A DNA stretch of 64,000 nt from contig NZ_QKOF01000005.1 of assembly GCF_014889545.1 (NCBI RefSeq), positions 1 to 64,000 on the forward strand. The letters are read 5' to 3'. Both the position numbers and the translations under genes were made by a program. Source of the stretch: Methanothermobacter thermautotrophicus (GTDB taxonomy: Archaea > Methanobacteriota > Methanobacteria > Methanobacteriales > Methanothermobacteraceae). This document shows positions 28,968 to 38,690 of the stretch, one piece after another (the first letter of the stretch is position 1; each line of letters starts with the position of its first letter). The notes beneath the pieces were generated by a model. It worked only from the letters and a program-made list of their open reading frames with translations. It was not told where the DNA came from and did no database searches.

Positions 28968-30290
28968 GTGATTGAATTCACCGATAAGATCAAGGGTCTT
29001 CTGACTTCAAATGATGTTTCCGGCCTCATAGAGGCCCTCAAAGATCATGAATTCACTGTTAGAAGGGAGGCCGCCCTCGCCCTTGAGAGGATCGCAGATG
29101 ATAGATCCACAGATGCCCTCATGGATGCCCTGAGATATGAGGAATGGCAGAGAGAATACCCCATACTTGCAGGTGTGAGGGCAGCTGCAGCAAGGGCTCT
29201 GGGAAAAATAGGAAACCCCTCCGCCCTTGAACCTCTACTTGGTGCCCTTGATGACCCTGATGATGAAGTCAAAATAGCTGCAATAAGGTCACTCTCAGGG
29301 TTCCCATCAGAGGAGTCCATCAGGGCAATTGAAAGATTTGTGGACCATCCTTCAGAGGATATAAGGAGGGTCACCATTGAGTCCCTTGCAGAACTTGACC
29401 ATGAACTGGGCCTAAGATACGCAGCCAGGGCCCTGGACGACAGCTCATGGATGGTCCGAAAAGCTGCCGCAAAGGTCATGAGGAAATTCGGTGATATAAG
29501 GTGCCTTCAGGTCCTCCTGAATAACCTCAATGACCCGGATACAGAGGTCAGGCATCATATACTGCTTGCTGTGGTTAAGATGGGTGAATACGCTGTTGAA
29601 CCCCTCCTTGACAAACTTTCAGACCCTCAATGGCAGACCCGTGCCATGGTTGTTGAGGCCCTCGGTGAGATAGGATCAAGGAGGGCCGTTTCCCGCCTTA
29701 AAGGGATGCTTGCAGGTCGCGGAAGGGATGAGAACCGTTATGTTCGTGGTAAGGTTGCCGAGGCCCTCGGACGTATAGGTGACCCCGAATCCCTTGAGGC
29801 TCTCCACATGGCCCTCAAGGACCCATACCTCTTTGTGAGGAGGAAGGCCCGGCAAGCCATTGACATCCTCGACGTTGAACCGGACCTTGAGAAATTCGAT
29901 GACGGCGAAATCAGCTTCAGGTACCCCCGTTTCTGGAATCTCTTTGAGACACACGCCGGTGACAGGCTCATTGATGCATGGACTGATAATCTCAAAATAG
30001 CCATCAAGAGGAGGAGGGCTGAGGGTTTAAATGCCGATGAATTTTCAGAGATCATACTTGAAGTTCTGAACATGAGGGGCTTCCTTAACATATCAAGGAG
30101 CAATATAACAGTGGACAGTGAACATGGATACATGTTAAGAGGGGATACCAAGAATGAAAGGATACTGACCTTCATCTTCAAAAAGGGAGGATACATATAC
30201 TACATCTACTTCAGAGGCCCCATTGAGGAGATGGAGGAATCATATAAATATATAAGGGTGTTCATGAACACCCTTCACATTAAGATCTGA
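28968..30290 (+). CDS. HEAT-repeat protein with C-terminal unknown domain
   Basis: A 440-residue soluble protein. Residues ~15-300 consist of about nine HEAT (PBS-lyase-type) repeats, each near 31 residues, with motifs such as VRREAALALERIADDRSTDALMDAL, VRAAAARALGKIGNPSALEPL and VRGKVAEALGRIGDPESLEAL (sections). They form a superhelical scaffold for protein binding. Residues ~305-440 (ISFRYPRFWNLFE to the C-terminus) are a separate alpha/beta domain with a faint PsbP-like look, which I cannot assign. GTG 28968 is preceded by AGGGGGGAT. Alone on its transcript, preceded by a duplicated promoter-like sequence and convergent with the cdh operon. Confidence 0.85.
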   Translation: MIEFTDKIKGLLTSNDVSGLIEALKDHEFTVRREAALALERIADDRSTDALMDALRYEEWQREYPILAGVRAAAARALGKIGNPSALEPLLGALDDPDDEVKIAAIRSLSGFPSEESIRAIERFVDHPSEDIRRVTIESLAELDHELGLRYAARALDDSSWMVRKAAAKVMRKFGDIRCLQVLLNNLNDPDTEVRHHILLAVVKMGEYAVEPLLDKLSDPQWQTRAMVVEALGEIGSRRAVSRLKGMLAGRGRDENRYVRGKVAEALGRIGDPESLEALHMALKDPYLFVRRKARQAIDILDVEPDLEKFDDGEISFRYPRFWNLFETHAGDRLIDAWTDNLKIAIKRRRAEGLNADEFSEIILEVLNMRGFLNISRSNITVDSEHGYMLRGDTKNERILTFIFKKGGYIYYIYFRGPIEEMEESYKYIRVFMNTLHIKI

Positions 30291-30310
30291 AGCTGGGAGG
30301 TGCTGGATGC

Positions 30311-30778
30311 CTAGATCTTTTTCCCGTATATCTTCATTGCCTCCTCAAGGATCTCACTGAATTCGGCGCGATCCCTAAGCTCAGCAAGGTCATCCAGGGA
30401 GACCAGTTTAAGAACGTTCTCCTTACACGCCTCCACACAGGCTGGCAGTATGCGGTCTGAGTCCATGCAGAGTGTGCATTTCTCTGCTGATTTCTTCTCA
30501 GTGTTCATAACAATCATGCCAGCCGGGCAGGCCACCATGCAGAGCTTGCAGAGTATGCATGACTCCTCATCAACGACAAGTGCCCCTTCGACTTCCCTTA
30601 TGGCGCCAACAGGACATATCCTTGCGCAGGGGGCCTTCTCTGGATGGCACTGAAGACAGAAGAGGGGCATCCTCTCCCCCTTCCTCGCCCTGGCAACTCC
30701 ATGGGTCTCCCTGCACGCATTTATACAGTCATCACAGCCACTGCACCTTGCAGGGTCCATGACCATCAGCATCTTCAC
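30311..30778 (-). CDS. CooF-like polyferredoxin at the end of the cdh operon
   Basis: A 155-residue four-cluster ferredoxin: CSGCDDCINACRETHG, CLQCHPEKAPCARICP, CILCKLCMVACP and CTLCMDSDRILPACVEAC, the arrangement of CooF/HycB. It probably moves electrons between the Cdh complex and other redox enzymes. GTG 30778 is selected because GGGGTG is five bases upstream; GTG 30793 further upstream overlaps the cdhE stop. It is the last gene of the cdh transcript. Confidence 0.88.
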   Translation of the reverse strand: MKMLMVMDPARCSGCDDCINACRETHGVARARKGERMPLFCLQCHPEKAPCARICPVGAIREVEGALVVDEESCILCKLCMVACPAGMIVMNTEKKSAEKCTLCMDSDRILPACVEACKENVLKLVSLDDLAELRDRAEFSEILEEAMKIYGKKI

Positions 30779-30789
30779 TGAAACACCCC

Positions 30790-32166
30790 TCACTCTGATG
30801 CAAGTTTTTCAAGGTAGTCAGGTATTCCAGAGGAGTCCCTTGGTCCAACAAGGACCTTCCAGCCGGTATCATCCTCTATCTCACCGCTTGCAGGGGCTGC
30901 AAGTCCAGGAATTATCATAACCTTATCCCTGACCCGCTCCTCTATACCTGTTTCCTTTATGAGGTCAGCCACGGCCGGGCCATTGAGCTGTCCACCAGCC
31001 AGTGAAACGTCCACAGCCCTGCCCTCTGTATCAAGTACGAGGAGGTACGCCGTAACATCACCTGACTTGAGGTCCCCCTCAACCGTGTAGTAGGTGAGTG
31101 CGAAGTTGGTTGTGAGTATAACAGGGGAGTTCTCATCAACATCACCGAATTCATAGACACCAGGATCAACTGCCTGGGGCTTCCTTGGGTCTGTGTACAG
31201 GCCCTGTCTCAGTGTAAGGACAGGCATGATCTCCCATATCTCTGTCCCTGCGAGTATGAGGATGTCAGCGTACCTGTTCATGAGGGTGGCTGCAACTGTG
31301 GCCTCCCTTATGTTTGCCTCGATTTTATCGGATACTGTGAGCCTTGAGAGTGCGGGTATACCCATGATGGGGAAGCGGAAGTCCTCGTCCCTGTCCTCAA
31401 CTGCAAGACGCCTTATCATGACAAAGTTGTCTATGGTGTCACCTATCCCCTCCCCGGTGAACGTGCCAGGGTCAAGGACAATTTCCGTGACCCCCATGGA
31501 CCTGAGTCTCCTTGAAAGGTTCTTCATCTCCTCGAGGTCGCCTGGTGAGAAAAGCACAAGGGGACACCCGTATGAAACTGAAAGATCCGCCATTTCCTGG
31601 AGGTTGTCCTCCCTGGCGGCGTAGAGTAGCGGTCTCTGATCACCCAGAACCTCGAGGGCCTTCCTCATTGCCTCAGCATCGAAGGTGCACAGGACCACAG
31701 GGAAGTTGAGTTGACTGATGGCTTCTGCTGCCTCTGCAAATTTTTCAGGGCTTCCTGATTTGTTCCTGAGTGCTATAGCATCGAGAGTGAGTTTTTCACC
31801 GGTACGCTCAAACTCCAGATCCATGATCCTCTGAGCTCTATTAAGGAGCTCCTCTGATGGTAGATCGTCTGGAAGATCAACCACGAGGGCGGTGGGGTTG
31901 TAGTATGTGAGTTCATACCTGTAGAGGACCTCATCACCACCCACAACCACTGGATTCTCCTCTGGCCCGAAGGTGATTTCCTTCACGGCAGGGGCCAGAA
32001 GGTCCTCCAGTTTCTGTTTTTCATCTCCACTTAGCTGTGGGCAGTCGTCAGGTGTGACCTCCTTTTCTATGAGTTTAGTGGCAAATGCCATGCATGAGGC
32101 CTCATTGCATTTACCACAGTTTGTTTTTGGAAGTAAACGGTATACATCCATGGCAGTGACCTGCAA
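30790..32166 (-). CDS. cdhE: Acetyl-CoA decarbonylase/synthase gamma subunit (corrinoid Fe-S protein, large)
   Basis: The 458-residue CdhE carries the methyl group on its cobamide between methyl-H4(S)MPT and the A cluster of CdhC. The N-terminal [4Fe-4S] motif is C17, C20, C25 and C42 (NCGKCNEASCMAF...DCPQL). A TIM-barrel methyl-binding region and a C-terminal corrinoid-binding domain (VDVSLAGGQLNGPAVADLI; VLVGPRDSSGIPDYLE) follow. The TTG start at 32166 is supported by GGAGGT six bases upstream; ATG 32151 is in frame without such support. It follows cdhD by two bases. Confidence 0.95.
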   Translation of the reverse strand: MQVTAMDVYRLLPKTNCGKCNEASCMAFATKLIEKEVTPDDCPQLSGDEKQKLEDLLAPAVKEITFGPEENPVVVGGDEVLYRYELTYYNPTALVVDLPDDLPSEELLNRAQRIMDLEFERTGEKLTLDAIALRNKSGSPEKFAEAAEAISQLNFPVVLCTFDAEAMRKALEVLGDQRPLLYAAREDNLQEMADLSVSYGCPLVLFSPGDLEEMKNLSRRLRSMGVTEIVLDPGTFTGEGIGDTIDNFVMIRRLAVEDRDEDFRFPIMGIPALSRLTVSDKIEANIREATVAATLMNRYADILILAGTEIWEIMPVLTLRQGLYTDPRKPQAVDPGVYEFGDVDENSPVILTTNFALTYYTVEGDLKSGDVTAYLLVLDTEGRAVDVSLAGGQLNGPAVADLIKETGIEERVRDKVMIIPGLAAPASGEIEDDTGWKVLVGPRDSSGIPDYLEKLASE

Positions 32167-32168
32167 TT

Positions 32169-33332
32169 TTAAACCTCCTGGTATTCGAGTTCAGTTATCC
32201 ATTCCTTCAGATCGGGTGTCTCTGCTGTCATGTACTCCCTTGTGAAGGTTTCACCTATCTCCCTCAGCAGCCTCACTGAGGTGGGGTGCAGCATCATGAA
32301 TATGTCCACACCTGAGAGCATCATGGTAAGTCCTGTTACGATTTCCCAGAGGGGACCCCTGTAGTCTGTTGGGCCCCATTCATCCTTCTTCATCCAGGCC
32401 TCCCTTGAACCCCAGGCGTTTGTGGTACCTGAGGACATCGGCATCTGGAGGTCAGAATCCCCCTTGAGGGCTGCGAGGCGTGTCCTTGTGATGACGTCTA
32501 TTGAGAATTCTATACCGTAACCCAGGGCGCATGTCGTGGGGTCCATGACTATGTCCTCACGGTTAAGTCCCTCCTTCAGGAGGTAACGGTTAAGGGTCTT
32601 CTGCATGTTGACATCTGTGATGGCCCATGAGAGAACTGCATGGTTGTAGTCAAGGGCTGCCCTTGCAACCTTCCGGTAGTCCAGGTCAAGGTTGGCAGAT
32701 GCTAGTAGGCACCTTTCACCTTCAGCTGCCTCGGCAGCCTTTTCAAGGACCAGGGGGTCCTTTTCAGGGTCCCCGGACCCCCCTATCACCAGGGGGACAT
32801 CCACTGCCTGGAGGACCTCCTCAATATCCTTTGCTGCCTCCCGGGGGGATTTGTCCATGACCTTTGGACCGGTCCCTATGAGGTGTATTGTGACCATGTT
32901 GGCTCCGTATTCCTTCACAGCCTTACGTGCCCAGTCCCCCGGGTCCTCCATGACGTCACTGAAGTGCTCCCTTATTGGCCTCGGGAGGCCAGGCATGGGT
33001 ATGTCAAATACGTCGAATGTGACAACCGGCGGGTTGGGTTGTGGCTCCTCAAACCTGTAGAGGGCCTTCTGCCCGCCCAGGTAAACACTTTTCCGGGTGC
33101 CCTCCCCAAGCTTCACCTGGGCAACCTCACCAGGATATGACCTTATGGGGGGGTTGAACTCCTCCTCAGGCAGAGCCTCCACTGCCTCCCTCATCTCAAC
33201 TGTTTTCTGCATGGCCTGCTGGACTGCAGGAATCAGGTAGAGTTCCAGTTCCTCAACATCCATCCTGAACTCTTTTATCTCGATGGACTCCGTGTTCTGG
33301 AGTAGTTTCAGAAGTTCCGTTAGTTTATCCAT
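32169..33332 (-). CDS. cdhD: Acetyl-CoA decarbonylase/synthase delta subunit (corrinoid Fe-S protein, small)
   Basis: The 387-residue CdhD pairs with CdhE. The CdhD TIM-barrel domain covers about residues 90-375 with NPPVVTFDVFDIPMPGLPRP, VPLVIGGSGDPEKDP and MDPTTCALGYGIEFSIDV as landmarks. The N-terminal 80 residues are a methanogen-type extension. ATG 33332 follows AGGTG by about five bases; GTG 33338 is an alternative. The operon order cooC-cdhD-cdhE is standard. Confidence 0.95.
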   Translation of the reverse strand: MDKLTELLKLLQNTESIEIKEFRMDVEELELYLIPAVQQAMQKTVEMREAVEALPEEEFNPPIRSYPGEVAQVKLGEGTRKSVYLGGQKALYRFEEPQPNPPVVTFDVFDIPMPGLPRPIREHFSDVMEDPGDWARKAVKEYGANMVTIHLIGTGPKVMDKSPREAAKDIEEVLQAVDVPLVIGGSGDPEKDPLVLEKAAEAAEGERCLLASANLDLDYRKVARAALDYNHAVLSWAITDVNMQKTLNRYLLKEGLNREDIVMDPTTCALGYGIEFSIDVITRTRLAALKGDSDLQMPMSSGTTNAWGSREAWMKKDEWGPTDYRGPLWEIVTGLTMMLSGVDIFMMLHPTSVRLLREIGETFTREYMTAETPDLKEWITELEYQEV

Positions 33333-33342
33333 AAGCACACCT

Positions 33343-34089
33343 CTATAAACTTAAAATCTTCTCTGCAACCTTTTTTATGGCCCTGAATGATTCAGAGTCT
33401 TCAGGTAACTCATAGAGTGGTCTGCCCTCCATATCGTAACTGGATACCAGGGGGTCCTCCGGTATGACACCTATGACCTCAAGGTCATCATCCAGTTCCA
33501 GCCTGTCAAGGTCCCCCTCCCTTACCCTGTTGAGGACCAGGAAGACCCTCCTGAATTTTATCTCAAGTTCCTGTGAGAGTTCCACTATCCTCCTTGCTGT
33601 GAGTATCCCCCTCTTTGATGGGTCGGTTACAACTATCATCACGTCAACGTTCTGGGTTGTCCTACGGCTGAGGTGTTCAAGGCCTGCCTCGGTATCTATG
33701 ACTATGTAATCATAGTTCTCTGCTATGTTCTCGATTATCCTGCGCAGCATGGTGTTGACTGCACAGTAGCAGCCGCTCCCCTCTGGTCGGCCCATGACAA
33801 GGAGGTCAAAGTCACTGGTTTCAGTTATTGACTCCATTATCCTGTAGTCTAGCATGTCCCACTTGTTTGCTGAGGGGGGTATCCTGCCTGCAGCTGTGTC
33901 CCTCTTCAGCTGTTCCCTGACATCACCCACGGTGCCGCTGACCGGAACTCCCAGGGCCTCAGGGAGGTTTGAATCAGGGTCAGCGTCTATCGCAAGCACA
34001 TCTGCACCCGTTGATGCCAGGATTCTTATGAGGGAAGCTGAAAACATCGTTTTTCCCGTACCGCCCTTGCCACTTACTGCTATTATCAC
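33343..34089 (-). CDS. cooC: CooC-like nickel-insertion ATPase (CODH/ACS maturation)
   Basis: A 248-residue MinD-type P-loop ATPase with the deviant Walker A GKGGTGKT at residues 8-15 and ADPDSNLPEALG near 37, followed by VIDTEAGLEHLSRRT, the Walker B region of CooC proteins. CooC/AcsF proteins load nickel into CODH and acetyl-CoA synthase; a Cys pair is expected, and GSGCYCAVN (near residue 105) supplies it. GTG 34089 is the likely start, after GAGTGGTTAT. Location between cdhC and cdhD fits the role. Confidence 0.93.
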   Translation of the reverse strand: MIIAVSGKGGTGKTMFSASLIRILASTGADVLAIDADPDSNLPEALGVPVSGTVGDVREQLKRDTAAGRIPPSANKWDMLDYRIMESITETSDFDLLVMGRPEGSGCYCAVNTMLRRIIENIAENYDYIVIDTEAGLEHLSRRTTQNVDVMIVVTDPSKRGILTARRIVELSQELEIKFRRVFLVLNRVREGDLDRLELDDDLEVIGVIPEDPLVSSYDMEGRPLYELPEDSESFRAIKKVAEKILSL

Positions 34090-34107
34090 ATAACCACTCG
34101 GGTTGAT

Positions 34108-35490
34108 TTATTTGCGTTTTATTATTACCTTCTCGGCGTAGATCTTTGCATTCTTGAGCACTACCCTGAATCCTCCTGCTGCAGGGAGGGTCATCTCAGG
34201 TGCCGCCATTACAGGGACCCCCTCTGGAATGGGAGTCTCCTCATGATATGCTTCTTCAGCCGCTTCTTCTTCGGGTTCAGTTTCTTCAACGGCCGCCCTT
34301 TCAAGGACAGGATGGCCATTCTCCCTCAGGAATCTTCTGAGATCCTTTATTGATGTAGCGTCCTCCTCCGTCGCAATCTTATCCCTGACGTCCTCAGGGA
34401 TGAATTCCAGGACAGACTCCTTGAGTTCCCGGGGCATCCAGATCACTCTGTGGTATCCCCCGTCTGCCTGGAGGAACTTGGGTGACCTCATGTATTCAAG
34501 ACTGAGACCTGAAAATCCTTCAACCTGTTTTCCTCCTGAGCACTGCCCGGCCATTGCTGAGAATGGTATCCCGAGGGGTGTCTCTCCCCTGAAGTCCCTG
34601 TTAACGATGCCTATACCGTCAAGTTCAGGTATGTAGAATGCCACCGCCTCGAAGCATCCGCAGGACGTGTGGGGGTAGCCGAATACGCTGTGGAGGTATA
34701 CCCTCTCTGTTGTGCCCTGAGAATTTTCTGCAACCGCTGCGTTAACATTTGCATACTCTCCCCTCTCAGGGTCCAAAACTTCGCCCTTTTCAATTTCAAA
34801 TATTGGGCCATCAGGGTCCATCTTGTATGCTGCACGGCAGTCGAACCAGTTTATGGCGCCGCAGAGGGCTGTTCTGTCCGGTGTTACCACACATACATGT
34901 GTCGGTGCAAAGGACTGGCACATGAGACATCCGTAGAAGACGTCAACGTCCTCATCTGAAAGCTCCCTTGCCCTTGAATCCCTTATCTCATACTTCTCCC
35001 TTGCTGTCTCAAGGAATTCCTGGACTGCTGTCTCATCTGTCATGAGTGTTACTGCTATTGATTCTATTATGGGGAACTCCTCCCTGAAGAGGACTGAGAG
35101 TGCCTTTCCGAGGTGTTCGAGCCTGAAGCCTGCGTCCTTTGCCTCTGTGCTCACACGGCACCATATCTGGTCCCTCTGGTTGAGGTGCATGAATCCCTTA
35201 ACATAGTTGCAGAGCTCATGGAGCCTCCTCTCGATGACGCTTTCAAGTTCCTCCTCGAGTTCACTGCCAGCTATCTCAACACTTATGGCGAAGGGGTACA
35301 CCTGGCCCTGTTCCATTTCATCTATTTCGGGCCCCCTGACCTCCACCTTTCCATCCTCAACCTCGTCCTTAACCTGGACCAGTTCTGCTCCGATGGACTT
35401 GGGACCTGCCAGTTCAACGAACATGTTGGCTGATCTTATCCTCTCCCCCTCATGCATGGGACTTACATCAACTGGTATGTCTTCAAACAT
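34108..35490 (-). CDS. cdhC: Acetyl-CoA decarbonylase/synthase beta subunit (acetyl-CoA synthase)
   Basis: The 460-residue CdhC assembles acetyl-CoA from CO, a methyl group and CoA at the nickel A cluster. The cluster ligands are C188, C191, C200 and C210 for the [4Fe-4S] part and the C277-G-C279 motif for the dinickel site; the relative spacing (3, 12, 22, 89, 91) equals that known in Moorella acetyl-CoA synthase. As in other archaeal forms the long N-terminal CODH-binding domain of the bacterial enzyme is missing. The C-terminus has an acidic linker (EETEPEEEAAEEA-like) before a short basic end. ATG 35490. Confidence 0.97.
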   Translation of the reverse strand: MFEDIPVDVSPMHEGERIRSANMFVELAGPKSIGAELVQVKDEVEDGKVEVRGPEIDEMEQGQVYPFAISVEIAGSELEEELESVIERRLHELCNYVKGFMHLNQRDQIWCRVSTEAKDAGFRLEHLGKALSVLFREEFPIIESIAVTLMTDETAVQEFLETAREKYEIRDSRARELSDEDVDVFYGCLMCQSFAPTHVCVVTPDRTALCGAINWFDCRAAYKMDPDGPIFEIEKGEVLDPERGEYANVNAAVAENSQGTTERVYLHSVFGYPHTSCGCFEAVAFYIPELDGIGIVNRDFRGETPLGIPFSAMAGQCSGGKQVEGFSGLSLEYMRSPKFLQADGGYHRVIWMPRELKESVLEFIPEDVRDKIATEEDATSIKDLRRFLRENGHPVLERAAVEETEPEEEAAEEAYHEETPIPEGVPVMAAPEMTLPAAGGFRVVLKNAKIYAEKVIIKRK

Positions 35491-35511
35491 TGAATTCCTC
35501 CATTATCCTGA

Positions 35512-36024
35512 TCATTCAGCGTACATCTTCTCAAGGTATCTAAACCATTCATCATCATCCATGTTCGGGAATGATGCATCTGCATTTGAGTGGAATGTCC
35601 TGCATATTGTGAGTGTCTTTATATGTGGTGCGAAGTGTTTGAGGGTTGATAGACCCTGTGATGCGATGTAATATATGCAGCCTATGAATATTACAAGGTC
35701 ATGCTGCCCCTCACCACGGACCCCCTCCCATGAGGGATCCTTCAGGAGGTTTGTTATCTCCACGATACCTCGGGGCTCTGATTCTATGCCAGCCTCACTC
35801 AGGGCCCTGTAGGTGTCTGCAGTTGTCACCACAGGTAAATCGAAGTGCCTTATTATTTTAACCACATGTTCAAGCACCGGCTGGCGCTTGGCGAGGGGTC
35901 CTACAACCATGAGTGGCCTCCTGGCCTTTTTTATCATCATAGTTGCGGTTTCTGGTGTTACAAGAATTGCCTGCTTTGGCCCGGCTATAACCGTGGGCTG
36001 CCATGGTATTATTCTGTCATTCAA
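35512..36024 (-). CDS. cdhB: CODH complex epsilon subunit
   Basis: The 170-residue CdhB is the small partner of CdhA in the alpha2epsilon2 CO dehydrogenase. It has the DHS-like/NAD-binding-like fold; [22 protein letters not shown] near residue 35 and [10 protein letters not shown] are typical. TTG 36024 is chosen because GAGGTGAT lies about four bases upstream; a GTG at 36033 overlaps the cdhA stop. A FAD-related electron role has been suggested for this subunit. Confidence 0.93.
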   Translation of the reverse strand: MNDRIIPWQPTVIAGPKQAILVTPETATMMIKKARRPLMVVGPLAKRQPVLEHVVKIIRHFDLPVVTTADTYRALSEAGIESEPRGIVEITNLLKDPSWEGVRGEGQHDLVIFIGCIYYIASQGLSTLKHFAPHIKTLTICRTFHSNADASFPNMDDDEWFRYLEKMYAE

Positions 36025-36029
36025 GACTA

Positions 36030-38363
36030 TCACCTCTCCAGGAGTGAGGGTTCCTTTGGAAGCTTCCTGGGTTTCCAGTTCTTCTCCTCAAGGATCTTCA
36101 TAACGTCCCTCTTGTAGACTATGGGGATGTCCTTCTCCGTCCTTATGAACCTGTCTATATCGTCAGGGATTGTGCCGAAGTATTTTCTGTGGAGGTCTAT
36201 GTAGTTGCTGAGTTTCATCTGGCGGCCCTTGGGCGTGTCTGTTGGTCTTATGCACAGCTTTGCTATCTTGACCGTCGCCTCCTCACGGTTCTCTGCTGCG
36301 TAGAGGAGGTGCTCAGGTGCTGGTTCTCCATCAATAACTTCACCCGTCCTGAGGTCATTAAGTTTCCACTTCTCCTCATCATCTGGCCTCCCCAGGAATA
36401 ATCTGCGGTACTTTGATCCGTGTGGACCCAGGACGACTGGTATTCCCCACCGGTTCACACCCGTTGCGATGGCAGCCGCCTTCTGGGAGTAGGCACCCCA
36501 GGCAACTCCACATGCCCCCACACGGTTCAGTATGTAGTCTGCTATCTCTTCAAAGTTGCCCTCAAGGGGTTTCTGTGCGAATATGTTGGCTATTTTTATG
36601 GCTGCGCCTGATACGTGGGCATTTGATACACAGGAACCCATGTTGACCAGCCCCCTTGCATCAAACTGGCCACCGTATTTTTCATATAGTGTCTGACCAT
36701 CCTCGTCCCGGTATTCGCCTATTGACATTGCTCCGCAACCCGTGGTGACCACTATGTAGTTCCTCTCAAGGAACTCCTTGGCCATAAGTGCAACGTCCTT
36801 CCCACCCTCAGGGTAGTTTGAACATCCCACGAAAGCCACCACTCCGGGTATATCCCCCAAGACGATGGGTGCTCCGACCCTCCTTATCTCAACGTCCTGG
36901 GCAGGTCCCCTTCCAGCCCGGATCTTGTATTTCTCGTCCTTGACTCGCCTCTCACCCGCCTTTGTAACCATGGATACTATGGGTATGTTCCTTTCACATT
37001 CCTGCTCGCAGCGTCCGCAGGTGTAGCAGAGCTCCTCGATGGCCATCTCTTCAAGTTTGCTGAGGTCACCCTCAGCCGCCTTCTTCACTGCATCCATTAC
37101 AGGCAGGCTGTTGGGGCAGACCCTCTGGCACCAGCCACAGTCTGTACACTCAGATGCCAGCCTGATTATCTCATCAAGATCTGGCAGTTTTTTGAGGGAT
37201 TTCCTTATGGGTGCAAGTTTCATTGCAGTTTTAACTGCAACCTCACCCACCTTTTCAGGGTCCAGTATAAGGGCGCCCTCTATGTTGCCGTTTATGAGGT
37301 CATTCACGATTTTATCCGGGTCCTCCCCTGTCAGGTCCGGGAGTCCGAGGCACATCTTATCAGTTGTGGCTATGACCGCTGACCTGTTCTTGAGGGCCTC
37401 CTCCAGCACATCCGTCCTGACGCACTGCTCATCAACAACTATCACGTCTGCAACACCACTTCTTATAAATCTGAGCTGTTTTGATAGTGGACCTACAACC
37501 TTTGCGGCCTCACTGTACCTTGTCACGTCTATTGCAGCGCAGCATATTCCACAGACCTCAACCTCGTCCTCCATTCCCTGCTCATCAAGGTAGTCAACTA
37601 TGTCTGCGCCTGGCAGCACGTTGTGGCCTATGCAGAGAACAACTGGTTTCTCTGTATCTATGGTCCCGAATCCAAGTTCAACCAGTGGTGCGTCCTCGTC
37701 ACCCTTTGGAAGGTCCAGGGCCACTATCTGGGCCAGGTCTGCAACTTCCCTTGTAAGGTCATCCATGAGGCCGGCGTGGAATGCCTTTGATTCGAAGTCC
37801 TTGCTGTCCCCCTCCTGTCCCGTGTGGCAGGCTGAGAGGAGGTGTGACATCTGTTCCTCGGCGTAGTCCAGCACTTCCCTGAGGTCGCCGAGTTTGGAGG
37901 GTCTTTTACCCATCACCGTCCTTGTTATTGGTGCCTCTATATCCACGTTGCTGCCGAGGTCTATCTTATAATCCTCCCCGAGTCTCTCTATTAGGTGTTC
38001 AACCAGGTGCCTTGCGTGTCCTGCGTGGGCGGCTGTTCCTATCAGGCAGGCCAGGAGAACTGTCCTTGCCTGCTGTGTGGCTGCGTCTATACCGCAGGCT
38101 CCCTTCTTACCGAGGAGTTCGCATTTGCCGTAGGTGCAGAGACAGCACATATCACAGAATGGTGCATAGAATGGTTCATATCTTTCAAGTAGTTTCATGT
38201 CCCATGATCTCAGGTCAGTCACGTGGGGACGGGGTTTTGGGCCCTTAACCTCTTCTTCCTGAGGTTTTTCCTCAGTTATTATTTCTCCTATGGATATCTG
38301 GATGTTCTTGGCATCCCAGAAATCCCCTTTAAGGTTCTTGGCTTTTTTTGATTCAGGCGCCAC
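36030..38363 (-). CDS. cdhA: CO dehydrogenase alpha subunit
   Basis: The 777-residue CdhA reduces CO2 to CO at the Ni-Fe-S C cluster. N-terminal cysteines in [22 protein letters not shown] bind the B/D clusters; [16 protein letters not shown] and [16 protein letters not shown] (near residues 410 and 450) are the two extra ferredoxin clusters special to the archaeal enzyme; [19 protein letters not shown] and [13 protein letters not shown] supply C-cluster ligands. I chose GTG 38363, after GGTGAT, rather than GTG 38372 which has no ribosome site. It is the first gene of the operon cdhA-B-C-cooC-D-E-ferredoxin. Confidence 0.96.
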   Translation of the reverse strand: MAPESKKAKNLKGDFWDAKNIQISIGEIITEEKPQEEEVKGPKPRPHVTDLRSWDMKLLERYEPFYAPFCDMCCLCTYGKCELLGKKGACGIDAATQQARTVLLACLIGTAAHAGHARHLVEHLIERLGEDYKIDLGSNVDIEAPITRTVMGKRPSKLGDLREVLDYAEEQMSHLLSACHTGQEGDSKDFESKAFHAGLMDDLTREVADLAQIVALDLPKGDEDAPLVELGFGTIDTEKPVVLCIGHNVLPGADIVDYLDEQGMEDEVEVCGICCAAIDVTRYSEAAKVVGPLSKQLRFIRSGVADVIVVDEQCVRTDVLEEALKNRSAVIATTDKMCLGLPDLTGEDPDKIVNDLINGNIEGALILDPEKVGEVAVKTAMKLAPIRKSLKKLPDLDEIIRLASECTDCGWCQRVCPNSLPVMDAVKKAAEGDLSKLEEMAIEELCYTCGRCEQECERNIPIVSMVTKAGERRVKDEKYKIRAGRGPAQDVEIRRVGAPIVLGDIPGVVAFVGCSNYPEGGKDVALMAKEFLERNYIVVTTGCGAMSIGEYRDEDGQTLYEKYGGQFDARGLVNMGSCVSNAHVSGAAIKIANIFAQKPLEGNFEEIADYILNRVGACGVAWGAYSQKAAAIATGVNRWGIPVVLGPHGSKYRRLFLGRPDDEEKWKLNDLRTGEVIDGEPAPEHLLYAAENREEATVKIAKLCIRPTDTPKGRQMKLSNYIDLHRKYFGTIPDDIDRFIRTEKDIPIVYKRDVMKILEEKNWKPRKLPKEPSLLER

Positions 38364-38425
38364 ATCTATCACCAGTATTACTAAATGCAGATTGACAATT
38401 ATTAATGATTTATAATGATGTTTTT

Positions 38426-38450
38426 CATTTTATAAAATGAATATATAAAG
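38426..38450 (-). promoter_or_regulatory. cdh operon promoter with overlapping palindrome
   Basis: On the minus strand ACTTTATATAT at about 38442-38451 is a strong TATA box; transcription would start near 38418. Between the two lies the 14-base perfect palindrome CATTTTATAAAATG (38426-38439), well placed for a repressor. Confidence 0.5.
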
Positions 38451-38576
38451 TTTGTGTATTGCCACTTAACACATAACTTTGAAGACCCTCTTAATAATAA
38501 GATCCCATAATGAGGACCCCTAAGTTTATTACCCTCCCAGATGTACATGGGGCCCGGTCCAGGATCATGCTCCCTC

Positions 38577-38618
38577 AGTATTACCCCAATATAAGTTAAG
38601 CTGGAGATAAGTAATACT
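38577..38618. promoter_or_regulatory. Inverted repeat upstream of cbiM
   Basis: AGTATTAC (38577-38584) and GTAATACT (38611-38618) form an 8-bp inverted repeat with a 26-base spacer, ending 11 bases before the cbiM TATA box. A third copy of AGTATTAC (plus strand) lies at about 38374-38381, in the cdhA leader. The wide spacing recalls metal-sensor operators such as those of NikR, but no binding protein is known here. The rest of the 38364-38690 gap is AT-rich and shows no gene. Confidence 0.4.
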
Positions 38619-38629
38619 CACTTCAACCT

Positions 38630-38638
38630 TTATATTAT
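38630..38638 (+). promoter_or_regulatory. TATA box of the cbi operon
   Basis: TTTATATTA lies about 53-61 bases before the cbiM start, placing transcription start near 38658 and leaving the AGGAGG ribosome site at 38677-38682 in the leader. Confidence 0.5.
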
Positions 38639-38690
38639 ATGAATGGTTGATATAGTGATGGAATTAAAAAACTAAAAGGAGGCGAATACC

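Noticed and set aside
37039-37593. Long plus-strand open frames opposite cdhA and many other genes
   Set aside because: They mirror the codon bias of the real genes, lack ribosome sites and resemble no protein family.
38373-38690. Cobalamin riboswitch upstream of cbiM
   Set aside because: No B12-box or comparable structure is visible, and such riboswitches are essentially bacterial.
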